NCBI RefSeq assembly: GCF_013364155.1
Contig: NZ_CP054916.1
Span: forward strand, 4,585,001-4,649,000
Origin: Streptomyces sp. NA02950
GTDB lineage: Bacteria; Actinomycetota; Actinomycetes; Streptomycetales; Streptomycetaceae
DNA: 64,000 bases
Direction: 5' to 3'
Shown: positions 24,327-32,777 of the stretch, piece after piece
How the letters are laid out: every line of letters starts with the position of its first letter
How positions within the stretch are numbered: position 1 is the stretch's first letter
Position numbers and translations under genes: made by a program
Notes under the pieces: model-generated
Database searches by the model: none
The model's input: the letters and a program-made list of their open reading frames with translations, nothing else
What the model was told of the DNA's origin: nothing

Positions 24327-24525
24327 CTGTCCACAGGGTTATCCACAGGCGGGGAAAACTCAGAAGATCTGTGGATAACCTCTGCCGCGTTGACGCCGGT
24401 GTGACCGGTCGGGCATCTCCGTTCGATCGTTCACACCTGCACTTTTCTGCGAAAACGCAGGTCAGCGGGGGCACGTACAGATGTTCTCCACAGGTTGCGT
24501 AAGATCCACCACCCGCTGTGGACAA
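24327..24525. promoter_or_regulatory. DnaA-box cluster downstream of crgA
   Basis: Two perfect TTATCCACA boxes face each other (24339-24347 forward; 24370-24378 reverse) and one perfect Streptomyces-type TTGTCCACA lies in reverse (24517-24525). Two weaker boxes are CTGTCCACA (24327-24335) and TTCTCCACA (24484-24492). All are in the ~300-bp gene-free gap between crgA and the rhomboid gene, about 18 kb from oriC. Such clusters can titrate DnaA; function here is inferred. Confidence 0.65.
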
Positions 24526-24586
24526 CTGACCGAGCCAGACCCGTTCGAAGCCCTCGGTGAGCGCGGAGCCGACGACCCCGCGGGGC

Positions 24587-25471
24587 TCAGCCGGTGAGCT
24601 CGAGCGTACGGACCCACACCACCACGATCACCGCCAGCAGTGCGACCGCGCAGGTCCCCCACTGCACCAGCGCCCGGCGCTCACGCGGGGCGTGCACCAT
24701 GCCGTACGCCACCGCGGTGCCGACGATCAGCCCGCCGACATGGGCCTGCCAGGCGATACCGGACCAGGTGAAAGTGAAGAGCAGGTTCAGCGCGAGCAGC
24801 GCGATGACCGGCCGCATGTCGTACTGGAGCCGCCGCATCAGCACGGCGGTGGCGCCCAGCAGACCGAAGATCGCTCCGGAGGCGCCCAGCGAGGGCTGGT
24901 TCTGCGCGGCGAGCAGATAGGACAGCGCACTGCCGCCGAGACCGGAGAGCAGATAGAGGCTGAGATAGCGGGCGCGGCCGAGCGCGGCCTCCAGCGGACC
25001 GCCGATCCACCACAGCGACAGCATGTTGAAGGCGATGTGCATCACCTGCTGGTGCAGGAAGACCGAGGTCACCAGCCGGTACCACTGGCCCTCGCCGACC
25101 CCGACGACATGGCCGACACCTGGGTCGTAGGCCCGGCCGACCAGATCGAGGTCGTCCACCAGCCGGTCGCCCGCCCCCAGCGCCACCAGCCATATGACGA
25201 GGTTGAGGGCGACGAGGATCTTGGTGACCAGCCGCGGGTCGGAGGTCATCACGCCGCCCGCTATGGTGCGTGGCTGGGACGCGCGCGGCGAGGGGCCCGG
25301 TGCCGACGAGCCCGCCCCGGCGGAGGCGCGGCCGCCCACGCACTCCGGGCAGTGGAATCCGACGGAGGCGCTGATCATGCACTCCGGGCAGATCGGGCGC
25401 TCACAGCGGGTGCAGCTGATGCCGGTCTCCCGCTGCGGATGCCGGTAACAGCAGACCGCCTGGTCCTCCAT
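24587..25471 (-). CDS. Rhomboid-family intramembrane serine protease with zinc-ribbon N-terminus
   Basis: A 294-residue protein. Residues ~1-45 carry Cys/His pairs (CCYRHPQ, CTRCERPICPEC, FHCPEC) that look like zinc ribbons of the B-box type. Six to seven helices follow with the rhomboid signature: HIAFNMLSLWWIG (the H-x-x-x-N loop), GASGAIFGLLGA (nucleophile Ser) and AHVGGLIVGTAVAYG (catalytic His). Rhomboids cut within membrane helices; the substrate is unknown. ATG at 25471 was chosen where conserved sequence starts. The following gene, cyclophilin, is also leftward but separated by a terminator. Confidence 0.9.
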   Translation of the reverse strand: MEDQAVCCYRHPQRETGISCTRCERPICPECMISASVGFHCPECVGGRASAGAGSSAPGPSPRASQPRTIAGGVMTSDPRLVTKILVALNLVIWLVALGAGDRLVDDLDLVGRAYDPGVGHVVGVGEGQWYRLVTSVFLHQQVMHIAFNMLSLWWIGGPLEAALGRARYLSLYLLSGLGGSALSYLLAAQNQPSLGASGAIFGLLGATAVLMRRLQYDMRPVIALLALNLLFTFTWSGIAWQAHVGGLIVGTAVAYGMVHAPRERRALVQWGTCAVALLAVIVVVWVRTLELTG

Positions 25472-25512
25472 GGTTTCCCCTCGCCCCCTGTCCACACACT
25501 CGGTCACGTCCC

Positions 25513-25544
25513 CGCCCCGCTTGTTCACACGGACAAGCGGGGCG
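25513..25544 (-). terminator. Terminator of the cyclophilin gene
   Basis: Perfect 12-bp stem CGCCCCGCTTGT / ACAAGCGGGGCG with an 8-nt loop, 22 nt after the cyclophilin stop. Confidence 0.8.
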
Positions 25545-25565
25545 CGGAGTTCCCGTGCGGCGGGA

Positions 25566-26099
25566 TCAGCCCTCGCGGGTCTCCACGACGACGGACTCGA
25601 TCACGACGTCCTGGAGCGGACGGTCGGTGCGCGGGTTGGTCCCGGCGGCCGCGATCGTGTCGACGACCTTCTTGCTGCCCTCGTCGGCGACCTCGCCGAA
25701 GATGGTGTGCTTACCGGTCAGCCACGTGGTCGGGGAGACGGTGATGAAGAACTGCGAGCCGTTGGTCCCCGGGCCCGCGTTGGCCATGGCCAGCAGGTAC
25801 GGCTTGTTGAAGGCCAGGTCCGGGTGGAACTCGTCACCGAACTCGTAGCCGGGGCCACCGGTGCCGTTACCGAGCGGGTCACCGCCCTGGATCATGAAGC
25901 CGCTGATGACCCGGTGGAAGACCGTGCCGTCGTAGAGCTTCTCCTTGGCCTTCTTGCCGGTGGCCGGGTGGGTCCACTCGCGGCTGCCCTCGGCGAGCTC
26001 CACGAAGTTCTTGACCGTCTTGGGCGCGTGGTTCGGCAGCAGCCGGACCACGATGTCGCCGTTGTTCGTCTTCAGAGTGGCGTACAGCTGCTCGGCCAC
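25566..26099 (-). CDS. Cyclophilin-type peptidyl-prolyl isomerase
   Basis: A 177-residue cytoplasmic cyclophilin (no signal peptide). It catalyses proline cis-trans isomerisation in protein folding. Conserved active-site sequence is present: VFHRVISGFMIQGGDPLG, GPGTNGSQFFITVSPT and HTIFGEVADEG. GTG start at 26099 follows GGAAGG on the minus strand. It stands alone between a terminator and a divergent promoter region. Confidence 0.92.
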   Translation of the reverse strand: MAEQLYATLKTNNGDIVVRLLPNHAPKTVKNFVELAEGSREWTHPATGKKAKEKLYDGTVFHRVISGFMIQGGDPLGNGTGGPGYEFGDEFHPDLAFNKPYLLAMANAGPGTNGSQFFITVSPTTWLTGKHTIFGEVADEGSKKVVDTIAAAGTNPRTDRPLQDVVIESVVVETREG

Positions 26100-26265
26100 G
26101 ATCAACCTTCCATCGTTTTCACTTCCGTCCCCTGATCCTCGCACGGACCCGACGGCGAGGGGTATCCGTGAAGGCAGCCGACGGCGCGCCGATCCGCGGT
26201 ATTTACGGAAGAATCACCGCTATGACCCAGATGCCCGGCCTCACATGCTACGCGTGCTGCGAACG

Positions 26266-26294
26266 GGCATGATCTCCACAAACAGGCATGATCT
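26266..26294. repeat. Direct repeat GGCATGATCT
   Basis: Two identical 10-mers (26266-26275 and 26285-26294), 19 nt apart start to start, between divergent cyclophilin and DUF5324 genes. The spacing is close to two helical turns, which suits an activator or repressor binding one face. This is inferred from pattern only. Confidence 0.4.
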
Positions 26295-26384
26295 TTCTTG
26301 GGATGGAAACACGAAACTGCGCAGATCGAGCACAGAACTCTGAACCCCGGAGCAATGACCAACGCCACCGAGGAGGAGGATCCC

Positions 26385-27110
26385 GTGACCCGCATTGACA
26401 GCGTGCGAGCCGCGACCGGCACCGCCAAGAGCGGCGTCCTGCACGCCGCGGAGGCGGTGGCGCCCTACGCCGGCACAGCCAAGGACACCGCCACCCGCTA
26501 CGCGCACGAGGCGCGCGTACGGCTGGCGCCGAAGGTCTCGCACGCCGCACACCAGGCCCGGTGCAGTGCCGGTACGCAGTACCACGCGCATGTCGCACCA
26601 CGGCTCTCCCAGGCCAGGGGGAGCCTGCCGCCCAAGGTGGACGCAGCCGCCACCCGTGCCGCCAAGCGCACCCGCAAGGCCGCCCGGCAGGCCGCCGATT
26701 ACACCACACCCCGGGTGGAGAACGCGGTGGCCGGAGTACGCGCGGCCGCCGGACCCGCCCGCGAGGAGGCGGTGATCCGCACGGCGGCGGCCGTCGCCGC
26801 GCTGCGCACCCATGTGACGGCCGCCGACATCGAGAAACTGGCCAGGAAGCGGGCCCGCCGGGCCCGGGCCGGACGGGTGGCCAAGCGGGCCACCTTCATC
26901 GGGCTGATCGGCGCGGGGGTCTTCGCCGCGTGGAAGTGGTGGGACCGGCAGGCCAACCCCGACTGGCTGGTGGAGCCCCCGGCGGCGACCGAGGTGGGCG
27001 ACCGCGAGCGGCTGTCGACGGTGGACGGCAGCGACGAGAGCACCCTGGACCCGGAGGTGCAGGCCAAACAGGCGGAAGCCGAGGCACGCAAGGACGACGA
27101 CCAGCGCTGA
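26385..27110 (+). CDS. DUF5324 family protein
   Basis: A 241-residue, Ala/Arg-rich protein with an apolipoprotein-like helical first ~180 residues made of repeated A-A-x-K/R patterns (TRIDSVRAATGTAKSGVLHA..., RAAKRTRKAARQAAD...). One transmembrane helix (ATFIGLIGAGVFAAWKWW) follows, then an acidic tail. This is the DUF5324 layout seen at this locus in streptomycetes. Function unknown; it resembles membrane-tethered basic DNA- or wall-associated proteins, but that is only a likeness. I chose the GTG at 26385 because GAGGAGGA lies just upstream; an ATG at 26355 is possible. Confidence 0.8.
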   Translation: MTRIDSVRAATGTAKSGVLHAAEAVAPYAGTAKDTATRYAHEARVRLAPKVSHAAHQARCSAGTQYHAHVAPRLSQARGSLPPKVDAAATRAAKRTRKAARQAADYTTPRVENAVAGVRAAAGPAREEAVIRTAAAVAALRTHVTAADIEKLARKRARRARAGRVAKRATFIGLIGAGVFAAWKWWDRQANPDWLVEPPAATEVGDRERLSTVDGSDESTLDPEVQAKQAEAEARKDDDQR

Positions 27111-27151
27111 CGGCCGCCCCGGAGGCACCGGTGGGCGCCGAGGGGCGCTGA

Positions 27152-27172
27152 GGCCGGCGGGGCGCGCCGGCC
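27152..27172. terminator. Hairpin between convergent DUF5324 and receiver-fusion genes
   Basis: GGCCGGCG / CGCCGGCC, 8-bp perfect stem with a 5-nt loop, in the 170-bp gap between convergent genes. Confidence 0.55.
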
Positions 27173-27280
27173 GGTGGGAGCGGAACGGTGGCGGAGCGGC
27201 GCAACGCTCGCCCGAGGGGCGGCGGACCGGGGGCTTTCCGCACCTCGGCCGTTCCGTGGCCATCCGGGCCCCGGGGGGCG

Positions 27281-28435
27281 TCACCCTCCGTTCCCCGGGC
27301 CGCGCTCACTGGAGCGGCGCTGCCGCCGCTCCAGGAAGATCTCGGTGAAGACCGACACCTTGGCCCGCAGCGCCCAGGGGTCGAACGGCTTGGCCATGTA
27401 GTCCACTGCCCCCGCCGCGTAGCCGCGCGAGGAGTGCTCCGGGTCGGCGCCCATCGCGGTCAGGAAGATGATCGGGATGTCCCGGTTCCGGGTGCGCCGC
27501 TTGATGTGGGCGGCCGTCTCGTAGCCGTCCATCTCCGGCATCTGCACATCGAGCAGGATCACGGCGAAGTCGTCATGGTCGAGCAGCGCCTTGAGGGCCT
27601 CCTGACCGGAGGCCGCGGTCACCAGCTCCTGGTCGAGCGTGGCGAGCACGGCCTCCATGGCCAGCAGATTGTTCGGCTGGTCGTCGACCACCAGGATCTT
27701 CGGGCGCGGACCGCCGCAGGGCCGCGCCATGGGCCCCACCGGGGCGCCCGGCTCCCCTTCCGGCTGCGGGACCACGGCGGGGCGCTGGGCCTCCACCACG
27801 GCGAGCTGGCGCTCCAGCACCAGACAGCGGTCCTCCGCCAGCCGTCCGCGCCGCCGCACCTCCGCCAGCTCCTCGCTGAGCCGCCGCACCTCCCGCTCCA
27901 GCTTGTCCCGCTCCTTGATCAGCTCCTCGCGGTCCGGAAACCCCCGCTCCAGCGCGTCCGCGCGGGCACGCTCCGTGGCCCAGGCGGCCTCGGCCTGGTT
28001 CAGCCGCACCTCCAGGTCGGCGATCCGGTGCTTGCGGTCGAGCAGCACCTCGCCCAGCGCGTCCTGGTGGGCGAGCGAGCAGCGCGCCTCCCGGTCCGCG
28101 TCGGCCAACTGCACCTGGAGGATCTCCATGGCGTGGGCGGGGGAGCGGCTGGTGCGCACGGCGGCCCGGTGCAGCTCCCGCATCAGCTCGATGGCGGCCG
28201 GGGTGACAGCGGCGCCCCGCCGGGCCGCGAGATCGGTGAACAGATCGAAGACGAACTCCCACGGCGGGACGCGCGTGCCGCTCAGGAAGCGCGAGACCGT
28301 ACTGGGATCCCGGTGCCGTCTCACCGCGTATCGGCGCACCGAGACCCCCAGCCCGGCGAAGAGCCGTCTCAGCTCGACGGCGAACGCCCGGCACTCCTCG
28401 GGCAGATTGTCCCCCAGCGGATGCAGCTCACCCAT
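27281..28435 (-). CDS. HTH - coiled-coil - receiver fusion (orphan response regulator)
   Basis: A 384-residue protein with an unusual order. Residues ~12-70 are an XRE-like helix-turn-helix (AVELRRLFAGLGVSVRRYAV, then PSTVSRFLSGTRVPPWEFVF). Residues ~95-225 are helical, with strong heptads from ~135 (LDRKHRIADLEVRLNQAEAA; EELIKERDKLEREVRRLSEE). Residues ~245-365 are a CheY-type receiver: KILVVDDQPNN, phospho-acceptor Asp in VILLDVQMPEMDG, IPIIFLTAMG, and Lys in YMAKPFD. Most response regulators have the receiver first. No histidine kinase is adjacent, so its input is unknown; a Ser/Thr kinase lies 1 kb away. The DNA-binding role is inference from the fold. Confidence 0.82.
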   Translation of the reverse strand: MGELHPLGDNLPEECRAFAVELRRLFAGLGVSVRRYAVRRHRDPSTVSRFLSGTRVPPWEFVFDLFTDLAARRGAAVTPAAIELMRELHRAAVRTSRSPAHAMEILQVQLADADREARCSLAHQDALGEVLLDRKHRIADLEVRLNQAEAAWATERARADALERGFPDREELIKERDKLEREVRRLSEELAEVRRRGRLAEDRCLVLERQLAVVEAQRPAVVPQPEGEPGAPVGPMARPCGGPRPKILVVDDQPNNLLAMEAVLATLDQELVTAASGQEALKALLDHDDFAVILLDVQMPEMDGYETAAHIKRRTRNRDIPIIFLTAMGADPEHSSRGYAAGAVDYMAKPFDPWALRAKVSVFTEIFLERRQRRSSERGPGNGG

Positions 28436-28630
28436 CTCGTCCCCCTCTACGGCGACTCACGCCGATCAGACGATTCCCGGGCGGCTTGCCCGAGTTGTGG
28501 GCGACAGCCTGGAGGATCGCGCGGGTGTTGCGCGGGACAACGCCGGGAGTGGCAACACCGGAGCCGCGGACCACGGCCGCACAACGAACCAGCCGGGACA
28601 CCGCTGTGGTGTCCCGGCTGGTGACAGAGG

Positions 28631-28703
28631 TGGAGCCTAGGAGAGTCGAACTCCTGACATCCGCCATGCAAAGACGGCGCTCTACCAACTGAGCTAAGGC
28701 CCC
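28631..28703 (-). tRNA. tRNA-Ala (TGC anticodon)
   Basis: A 73-nt tRNA without encoded CCA. Acceptor GGGGCCT pairs with AGGCTCC (one G-U). The D arm is TAGCTCAGTTGGTAGAGC, the anticodon loop TTTGCAT gives TGC (reads GCA and other Ala codons), and the T arm is AGGAGTTCGACTCTCCT. Confidence 0.95.
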
Positions 28704-28821
28704 GTCGCCGATCAGGATACCCGGTGTCGGCAGCCTTTCCCGACCGGGTATCGCTCGCACGTACCGCTCTCCGTAGGATGCCACGCAAGATTCGCGGCAG
28801 CGAAGCGAAGGGGAGACCGGG

Positions 28822-29367
28822 ATGGACGCAACACAGCAGGACGCCACGGCGCGTGCACGGGAGCTGCAGCGCAGCTGGTACGGGGAGCCGCTGGGGGCGC
28901 TCTTTCGCCGTCTCATCGACGATCTCGGTCTCAACCAGGCCCGTCTCGCCGCCGTGCTCGGTCTCTCCGCCCCCATGCTGTCGCAGCTCATGAGCGGTCA
29001 GCGGGCAAAGATCGGCAATCCCGCGGTGGTCCAGCGCGTACAGGCCCTCCAGGAGCTGTCCAGCCAGGCCGCGGACGGCCGGGTCAGCGCCGCGGAGGCC
29101 GCCGAGCGCATGGAGGAGATCAAGAAGAGCGCGGGCGGCTCGGTCCTCAACTCCACCCAGACCGCGGCCAGCACGGGTGCCCCGACCGTGCGGCGCGTGG
29201 TCCGCGAGATCCAGTCGCTGCTGCGGTCCGTTGCCGCCGCGGGGGACATCATCGATGCCGCGGACTCCCTCGCCCCCACCCATCCCGAGCTGGCAGAGTT
29301 TCTCCGTGTGTACGGCGCCGGGCGGACCGCCGAGGCGGTCGCGCACTACGAGGCGCACCAGAGCTGA
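28822..29367 (+). CDS. Helix-turn-helix DNA-binding protein
   Basis: A 181-residue protein with an XRE-like HTH near residues 32-65 (DLGLNQARLAAVLGLSAPML, then SQLMSGQRAKIG). An acidic helical middle follows, and the C-terminal ~60 residues (VRRVVREIQSLLRSVAAAGD...) are predicted helical. Streptomyces carries this protein between tRNA-Ala and a Ser/Thr kinase gene. It begins 49 nt upstream of the kinase in the same direction, so the two may be co-transcribed, and the protein could be a kinase substrate (inference). No repressor target is known to me. Confidence 0.82.
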   Translation: MDATQQDATARARELQRSWYGEPLGALFRRLIDDLGLNQARLAAVLGLSAPMLSQLMSGQRAKIGNPAVVQRVQALQELSSQAADGRVSAAEAAERMEEIKKSAGGSVLNSTQTAASTGAPTVRRVVREIQSLLRSVAAAGDIIDAADSLAPTHPELAEFLRVYGAGRTAEAVAHYEAHQS

Positions 29368-29415
29368 CGGGCTGATGGGCTGCTGAGGAGTCGATGACGG
29401 GGCGGGCACGGCGCG

Positions 29416-30981
29416 ATGGGTGAGATCTTCGCGGGCCGGTACGAGCTGGTGGACCCGATCGGGCGCGGGGGTGTGGGAGCCGTCTGGCGGGTCTGGGACC
29501 ACCGCCGCCGGCGGTATGTGGCGGCGAAGGTGCTCCAGCAACGCGACGCCCATACGCTGCTGCGCTTCGTCCGGGAACAGGCGCTGCGGATCGACCATCC
29601 CCATGTGCTGGCGCCCGCGAGCTGGGCAGCGGACGACGACAAGGTGCTGTTCACCATGGATCTGGTGGGCGGCGGCTCGTTCGCCCATCTCATCGGCGAC
29701 TACGGCCCGCTGCCACCGCGCTATGTGTGCACCCTGCTGGACCAGTTGCTCTCCGGGCTGGCCGCGGTGCATGCCGAGGGTGTGGTGCACCGGGACATCA
29801 AGCCCGCGAACATCCTGCTGGAGGCCACCGGGACGGGGCGGCCGCATGTGCGGCTCTCCGACTTCGGCATCGCGCTGACCAAGGGCGAGCCCCGGCTCAC
29901 CGAGGCCAACTATGTGATGGGTACGCCCGGTTACTTCGCGCCCGAACAGATGATGGGCGAGGACCCCGACTTCCCGGCGGACCTCTTCGCCGTCGGACTG
30001 GTGACGCTCTATCTGCTCAGTGGGCACAAGCCGGACGCGGAGGCGCTGGTGAAGCGCTTCAGCGAGCAGGGGGTGCCGAACCCGCCCACGGAGGTGCCGG
30101 AGCCGCTGTGGCAGGTGGTGGCGGGGCTGCTGCAACCGGACCCCGAAAATCGCTTCCGCACGGCCATCGGGGCGCGCAAGGCACTCGCGACCGCCGTCGA
30201 CTCGCTGCCCGAGGCGGATTTCGACGACGAGACGATCGAGGTCTTCGATCAGCTCGGACCGCTGCCCACGGGATTCGGGCCCCATGGCCCGAATCGTCCG
30301 AGGCGCCGCCACGCCAAGGCGGACTCCCCCGACGAGGCCGCGGGGGCGTCCCGGACCCCGCAGACCGACGACGCGGCGCACGGCTCCCGGCCCTCCGTCG
30401 AACCGGCCGAACCCCTCGAACCGGCTGCCCCGCAGCCCTCCATGTCGGACACCGGCAGCTTCACCCTCCCGCCGCCCCGTCCACAGCCCCGACTCCAGCC
30501 GCACACCCCGTCGCGGCCGCAGGAGCAGCCCGGGGCACCGGCCCCTCCCGCCCAGGGCCCGCTGCCGCCCCAGCACCCGCCGACACAGCATCCCCTGACC
30601 CCCCATCCCTCGGTGGCCCAGCCGCCGGTGTCCCATCCGCACACCCCGCCGACGCCCTCGACCGTCGCCCCGCAGCCGCAGGCCCCGCAGCCGCCCGTAC
30701 AACCGCCGCCGCCCGCACGCCACCCCGAGCCGCAGAGCTCGCACCACCCCGAGCCGCAGAGCTCTCCACATCTCCATACGCCCACCCCCGTACCGACCGC
30801 GACGCCCTCCGCGGCGCCGCTCGCTCACCCTCCTACTCGTCCATACACCGCTCGGCAGCCACGGGTTCCGCACCGGGCCGTACGGCGTCCCGGACCGTCC
30901 CGGATGGCGACGGTCTCGATCCTGATCGCCGCGGCCGTGTGCTTCGCCGTCGGGGCGTGGGCGCTGATCGTCGCGGGCTGA
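29416..30981 (+). CDS. Second Ser/Thr protein kinase with Pro-rich linker and C-terminal tail anchor
   Basis: A 521-residue kinase. The kinase domain (~8-270) is complete: GRGGVGAVWRV, K38, HRDIKPAN with D127 and DFG with D149, plus GTPGYFAPEQ. It is followed by ~210 residues that are extremely rich in Pro, Gln and His and then by a single hydrophobic helix at the very end (~500-520, ATVSILIAAAVCFAVGAWAL). There is no extracellular sensor, unlike PknB, so it is a tail-anchored kinase whose signal must come from inside the cell or from a partner. The coding sequence ends just before a strong hairpin. Confidence 0.9.
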   Translation: MGEIFAGRYELVDPIGRGGVGAVWRVWDHRRRRYVAAKVLQQRDAHTLLRFVREQALRIDHPHVLAPASWAADDDKVLFTMDLVGGGSFAHLIGDYGPLPPRYVCTLLDQLLSGLAAVHAEGVVHRDIKPANILLEATGTGRPHVRLSDFGIALTKGEPRLTEANYVMGTPGYFAPEQMMGEDPDFPADLFAVGLVTLYLLSGHKPDAEALVKRFSEQGVPNPPTEVPEPLWQVVAGLLQPDPENRFRTAIGARKALATAVDSLPEADFDDETIEVFDQLGPLPTGFGPHGPNRPRRRHAKADSPDEAAGASRTPQTDDAAHGSRPSVEPAEPLEPAAPQPSMSDTGSFTLPPPRPQPRLQPHTPSRPQEQPGAPAPPAQGPLPPQHPPTQHPLTPHPSVAQPPVSHPHTPPTPSTVAPQPQAPQPPVQPPPPARHPEPQSSHHPEPQSSPHLHTPTPVPTATPSAAPLAHPPTRPYTARQPRVPHRAVRRPGPSRMATVSILIAAAVCFAVGAWALIVAG

Positions 30982-30991
30982 ACCCCGGCCC

Positions 30992-31017
30992 GGGCCCGCG
31001 AAGGCCCTCGCGGGCCC
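30992..31017. terminator. Terminator between kinase and surface-protein genes
   Basis: GGGCCCGCGA / TCGCGGGCCC, 10-bp perfect stem with a 6-nt loop, located between convergent genes. Confidence 0.7.
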
Positions 31018-31079
31018 GCGAGCGCTCGCGGCAGCTACCGCACGCCCGGCACATCAGCACCCCGCCCGCGGCCGCCCCG

Positions 31080-32570
31080 CTACCAGCCCGACGGCGGCCC
31101 GTACCCCAGCTGCTGCCCCGTCGACGGCTCCCCGGCCCCCGAAGGACCCGAAACACCGGAAGCACTCGACGTACCCGAAGCACCCGCCGCCGTCCCGCCC
31201 GCATCACCCAGCGAAGCGAACGGGGTCTCATCCGCCTCCCCCGCCGCCGTACGCCGCCGGGCGGTCAGGGTCCAGGTGCCGAGCCCGGCCAGCAGGACCG
31301 TTCCCGCGCCGAGCCCCGTCCAGCCCACCATCCGGAGCGTGGACTTGGTCCCGTCCTCCGCCGGGACGGACATCGCGTCGTCCCCCACGGACAACGCCCC
31401 CTGCCGCGCCGCCTTCTTGTCGGCGTCCGTGAGGCCGAAGCCCTGCTTCAGCGCGTCCCCCTGATAGTTCGGCCCACCGCGCGCCGCTCCCGCGACCCGC
31501 ACCCGCAAGGTGACCGGCACCGTGCCCTTCACATGCGGGGCCACCTCGGTCGGGCTGAGCGTGACCGCGAGGTAGTACCCGCCTGCCACGCTCATCGCAC
31601 GGACCGAGTAGTCGGCCTTCCCATAGCGGTTTCCGTAGGCCACCGGGGCGGTGCTCACCTCCGTTCCCGGAGACTTCCCCTCCGCCACACCGACGGTGCC
31701 GCGCTTGGCGAGCCCGAGCGCCGGGGTGTACGCCCGCAGGGACACGGCCTTGTCGAGGAGCCCGGAGCTCTTGTCCTCGCTGTCCGCGGGCAGTTCGGCG
31801 ACGGCGGAGAGCTGCTGGCCCCAGTCGACCGGAACCCGGTAGAAGTGCGTCTCACCCGGCCGGAAGTCATCCCTCCACACCCCTGTGGACACCGTCGGCG
31901 CGTCACCGAACCGGCGGCCGCCCTCGTGGTGCCGTGGGGTGCCGCTCGGCGGCCGGGGCGGATCCGTCCGCCAACTTCCCTCCGGCGTCCCGCCCGTGGA
32001 CCCGCCCTTCACCGGGGGCTCCACCATCAGCCGCAGTTCCAGGGGCCAGCGGGCGGAGTCCTGGGCCCCGGCCTGACGCTCCACCGTGACCAGATAGCGC
32101 CCCGCCGTACGGCAGGACGACAGCGAACCGGTGTCGATCTGCCGGACGACGTGGTCGGCCAGGGGATAGGCGCCGCCGTTGCCCTCGATCCGGGGCGACG
32201 CGGTGTCGCAGGTACCGCCGTCCGGATTCTGGAGCGTGACCCGGACGCCGTCGCGGAACGAGGTCACGCCCGAACCCGGCTGGGGAGCGGCGACCGCCGA
32301 GACATAGGCGGCCGACTTCGCGTCGAGTCCGACGGCGTAGTACCGCTTCTCGCCGGGCCCGACGCTGTCGGTGTAGGTACGTCCGGCGTCGAGCGCCGGA
32401 GCACCGGCCGCGTCCCCGGCGCCGCGTATCCGGGTGCCCTGGGCGTCGTACCCCCGGGGCCCTGCGCTGAGGTCGGCGGGCGCCGCGAGGGCCTGCCCCT
32501 GCGTCATCGCCACCGCACACAGCGCCGCCACCGCGGCGAGGCCCGAACTGACCCTGCTGCGGTCCCTCAT
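31080..32570 (-). CDS. Secreted, membrane-anchored surface protein of unknown function
   Basis: A 496-residue protein. It has a signal peptide (positive start MRDRSRV, then GLAAVAALCAVAMTQGQALA cut near AAPAD). A large extracytoplasmic part of ~390 residues has Gly/Ser/Pro-rich loops. One transmembrane helix near residues ~420-445 (VGWTGLGAGTVLLAGLGTWT) is followed by an Arg cluster and a cytoplasmic Ser/Gly/Ala-rich tail. Two similar modules (GEKRYYAVGLDAKSAAYVSA and GETHFYRVPVDWGQQLSAVA) suggest repeated beta-sandwich domains of carbohydrate- or protein-binding type. I do not recognise a family. It appears to be transcribed alone. Confidence 0.75.
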   Translation of the reverse strand: MRDRSRVSSGLAAVAALCAVAMTQGQALAAPADLSAGPRGYDAQGTRIRGAGDAAGAPALDAGRTYTDSVGPGEKRYYAVGLDAKSAAYVSAVAAPQPGSGVTSFRDGVRVTLQNPDGGTCDTASPRIEGNGGAYPLADHVVRQIDTGSLSSCRTAGRYLVTVERQAGAQDSARWPLELRLMVEPPVKGGSTGGTPEGSWRTDPPRPPSGTPRHHEGGRRFGDAPTVSTGVWRDDFRPGETHFYRVPVDWGQQLSAVAELPADSEDKSSGLLDKAVSLRAYTPALGLAKRGTVGVAEGKSPGTEVSTAPVAYGNRYGKADYSVRAMSVAGGYYLAVTLSPTEVAPHVKGTVPVTLRVRVAGAARGGPNYQGDALKQGFGLTDADKKAARQGALSVGDDAMSVPAEDGTKSTLRMVGWTGLGAGTVLLAGLGTWTLTARRRTAAGEADETPFASLGDAGGTAAGASGTSSASGVSGPSGAGEPSTGQQLGYGPPSGW

Positions 32571-32777
32571 CGCGTGTCACTCCTCGTCGTACCGGTCGTG
32601 GCCGCAGACCCGCCCAGTTTTGCGTGTGCAAGCTATTCGTTTGCGAGAGTGAACACGCTGGTCCCCGTCAGCAGATCCCCGAAGCCCCCACGACATCATC
32701 CCCGCCACGTCGCCAGTAAAGCGGACGGGGCCCCGACCGCTCCAGCGGTCGGGGCCCCGTACCGGGACTCGTGGGGG
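32571..32777. other. Intergenic region with terminator
   Basis: Contains the promoter side of the surface-protein gene and the terminator of the DLW-39 gene (32725-32760). No gene was seen. Confidence 0.5.
32725..32760 (-). terminator. Terminator of the DLW-39 gene
   Basis: ACGGGGCCCCGACCGCT / AGCGGTCGGGGCCCCGT, a 17-bp perfect stem with a 2-nt loop, starting 17 nt after the stop at 32778. Confidence 0.85.

Noticed and set aside
28447..30873. 808-residue minus-strand open frame across tRNA-Ala, the HTH gene and the kinase
   Set aside because: It runs through a tRNA and two genes with clear domain evidence; the translated sequence is low-complexity shadow.
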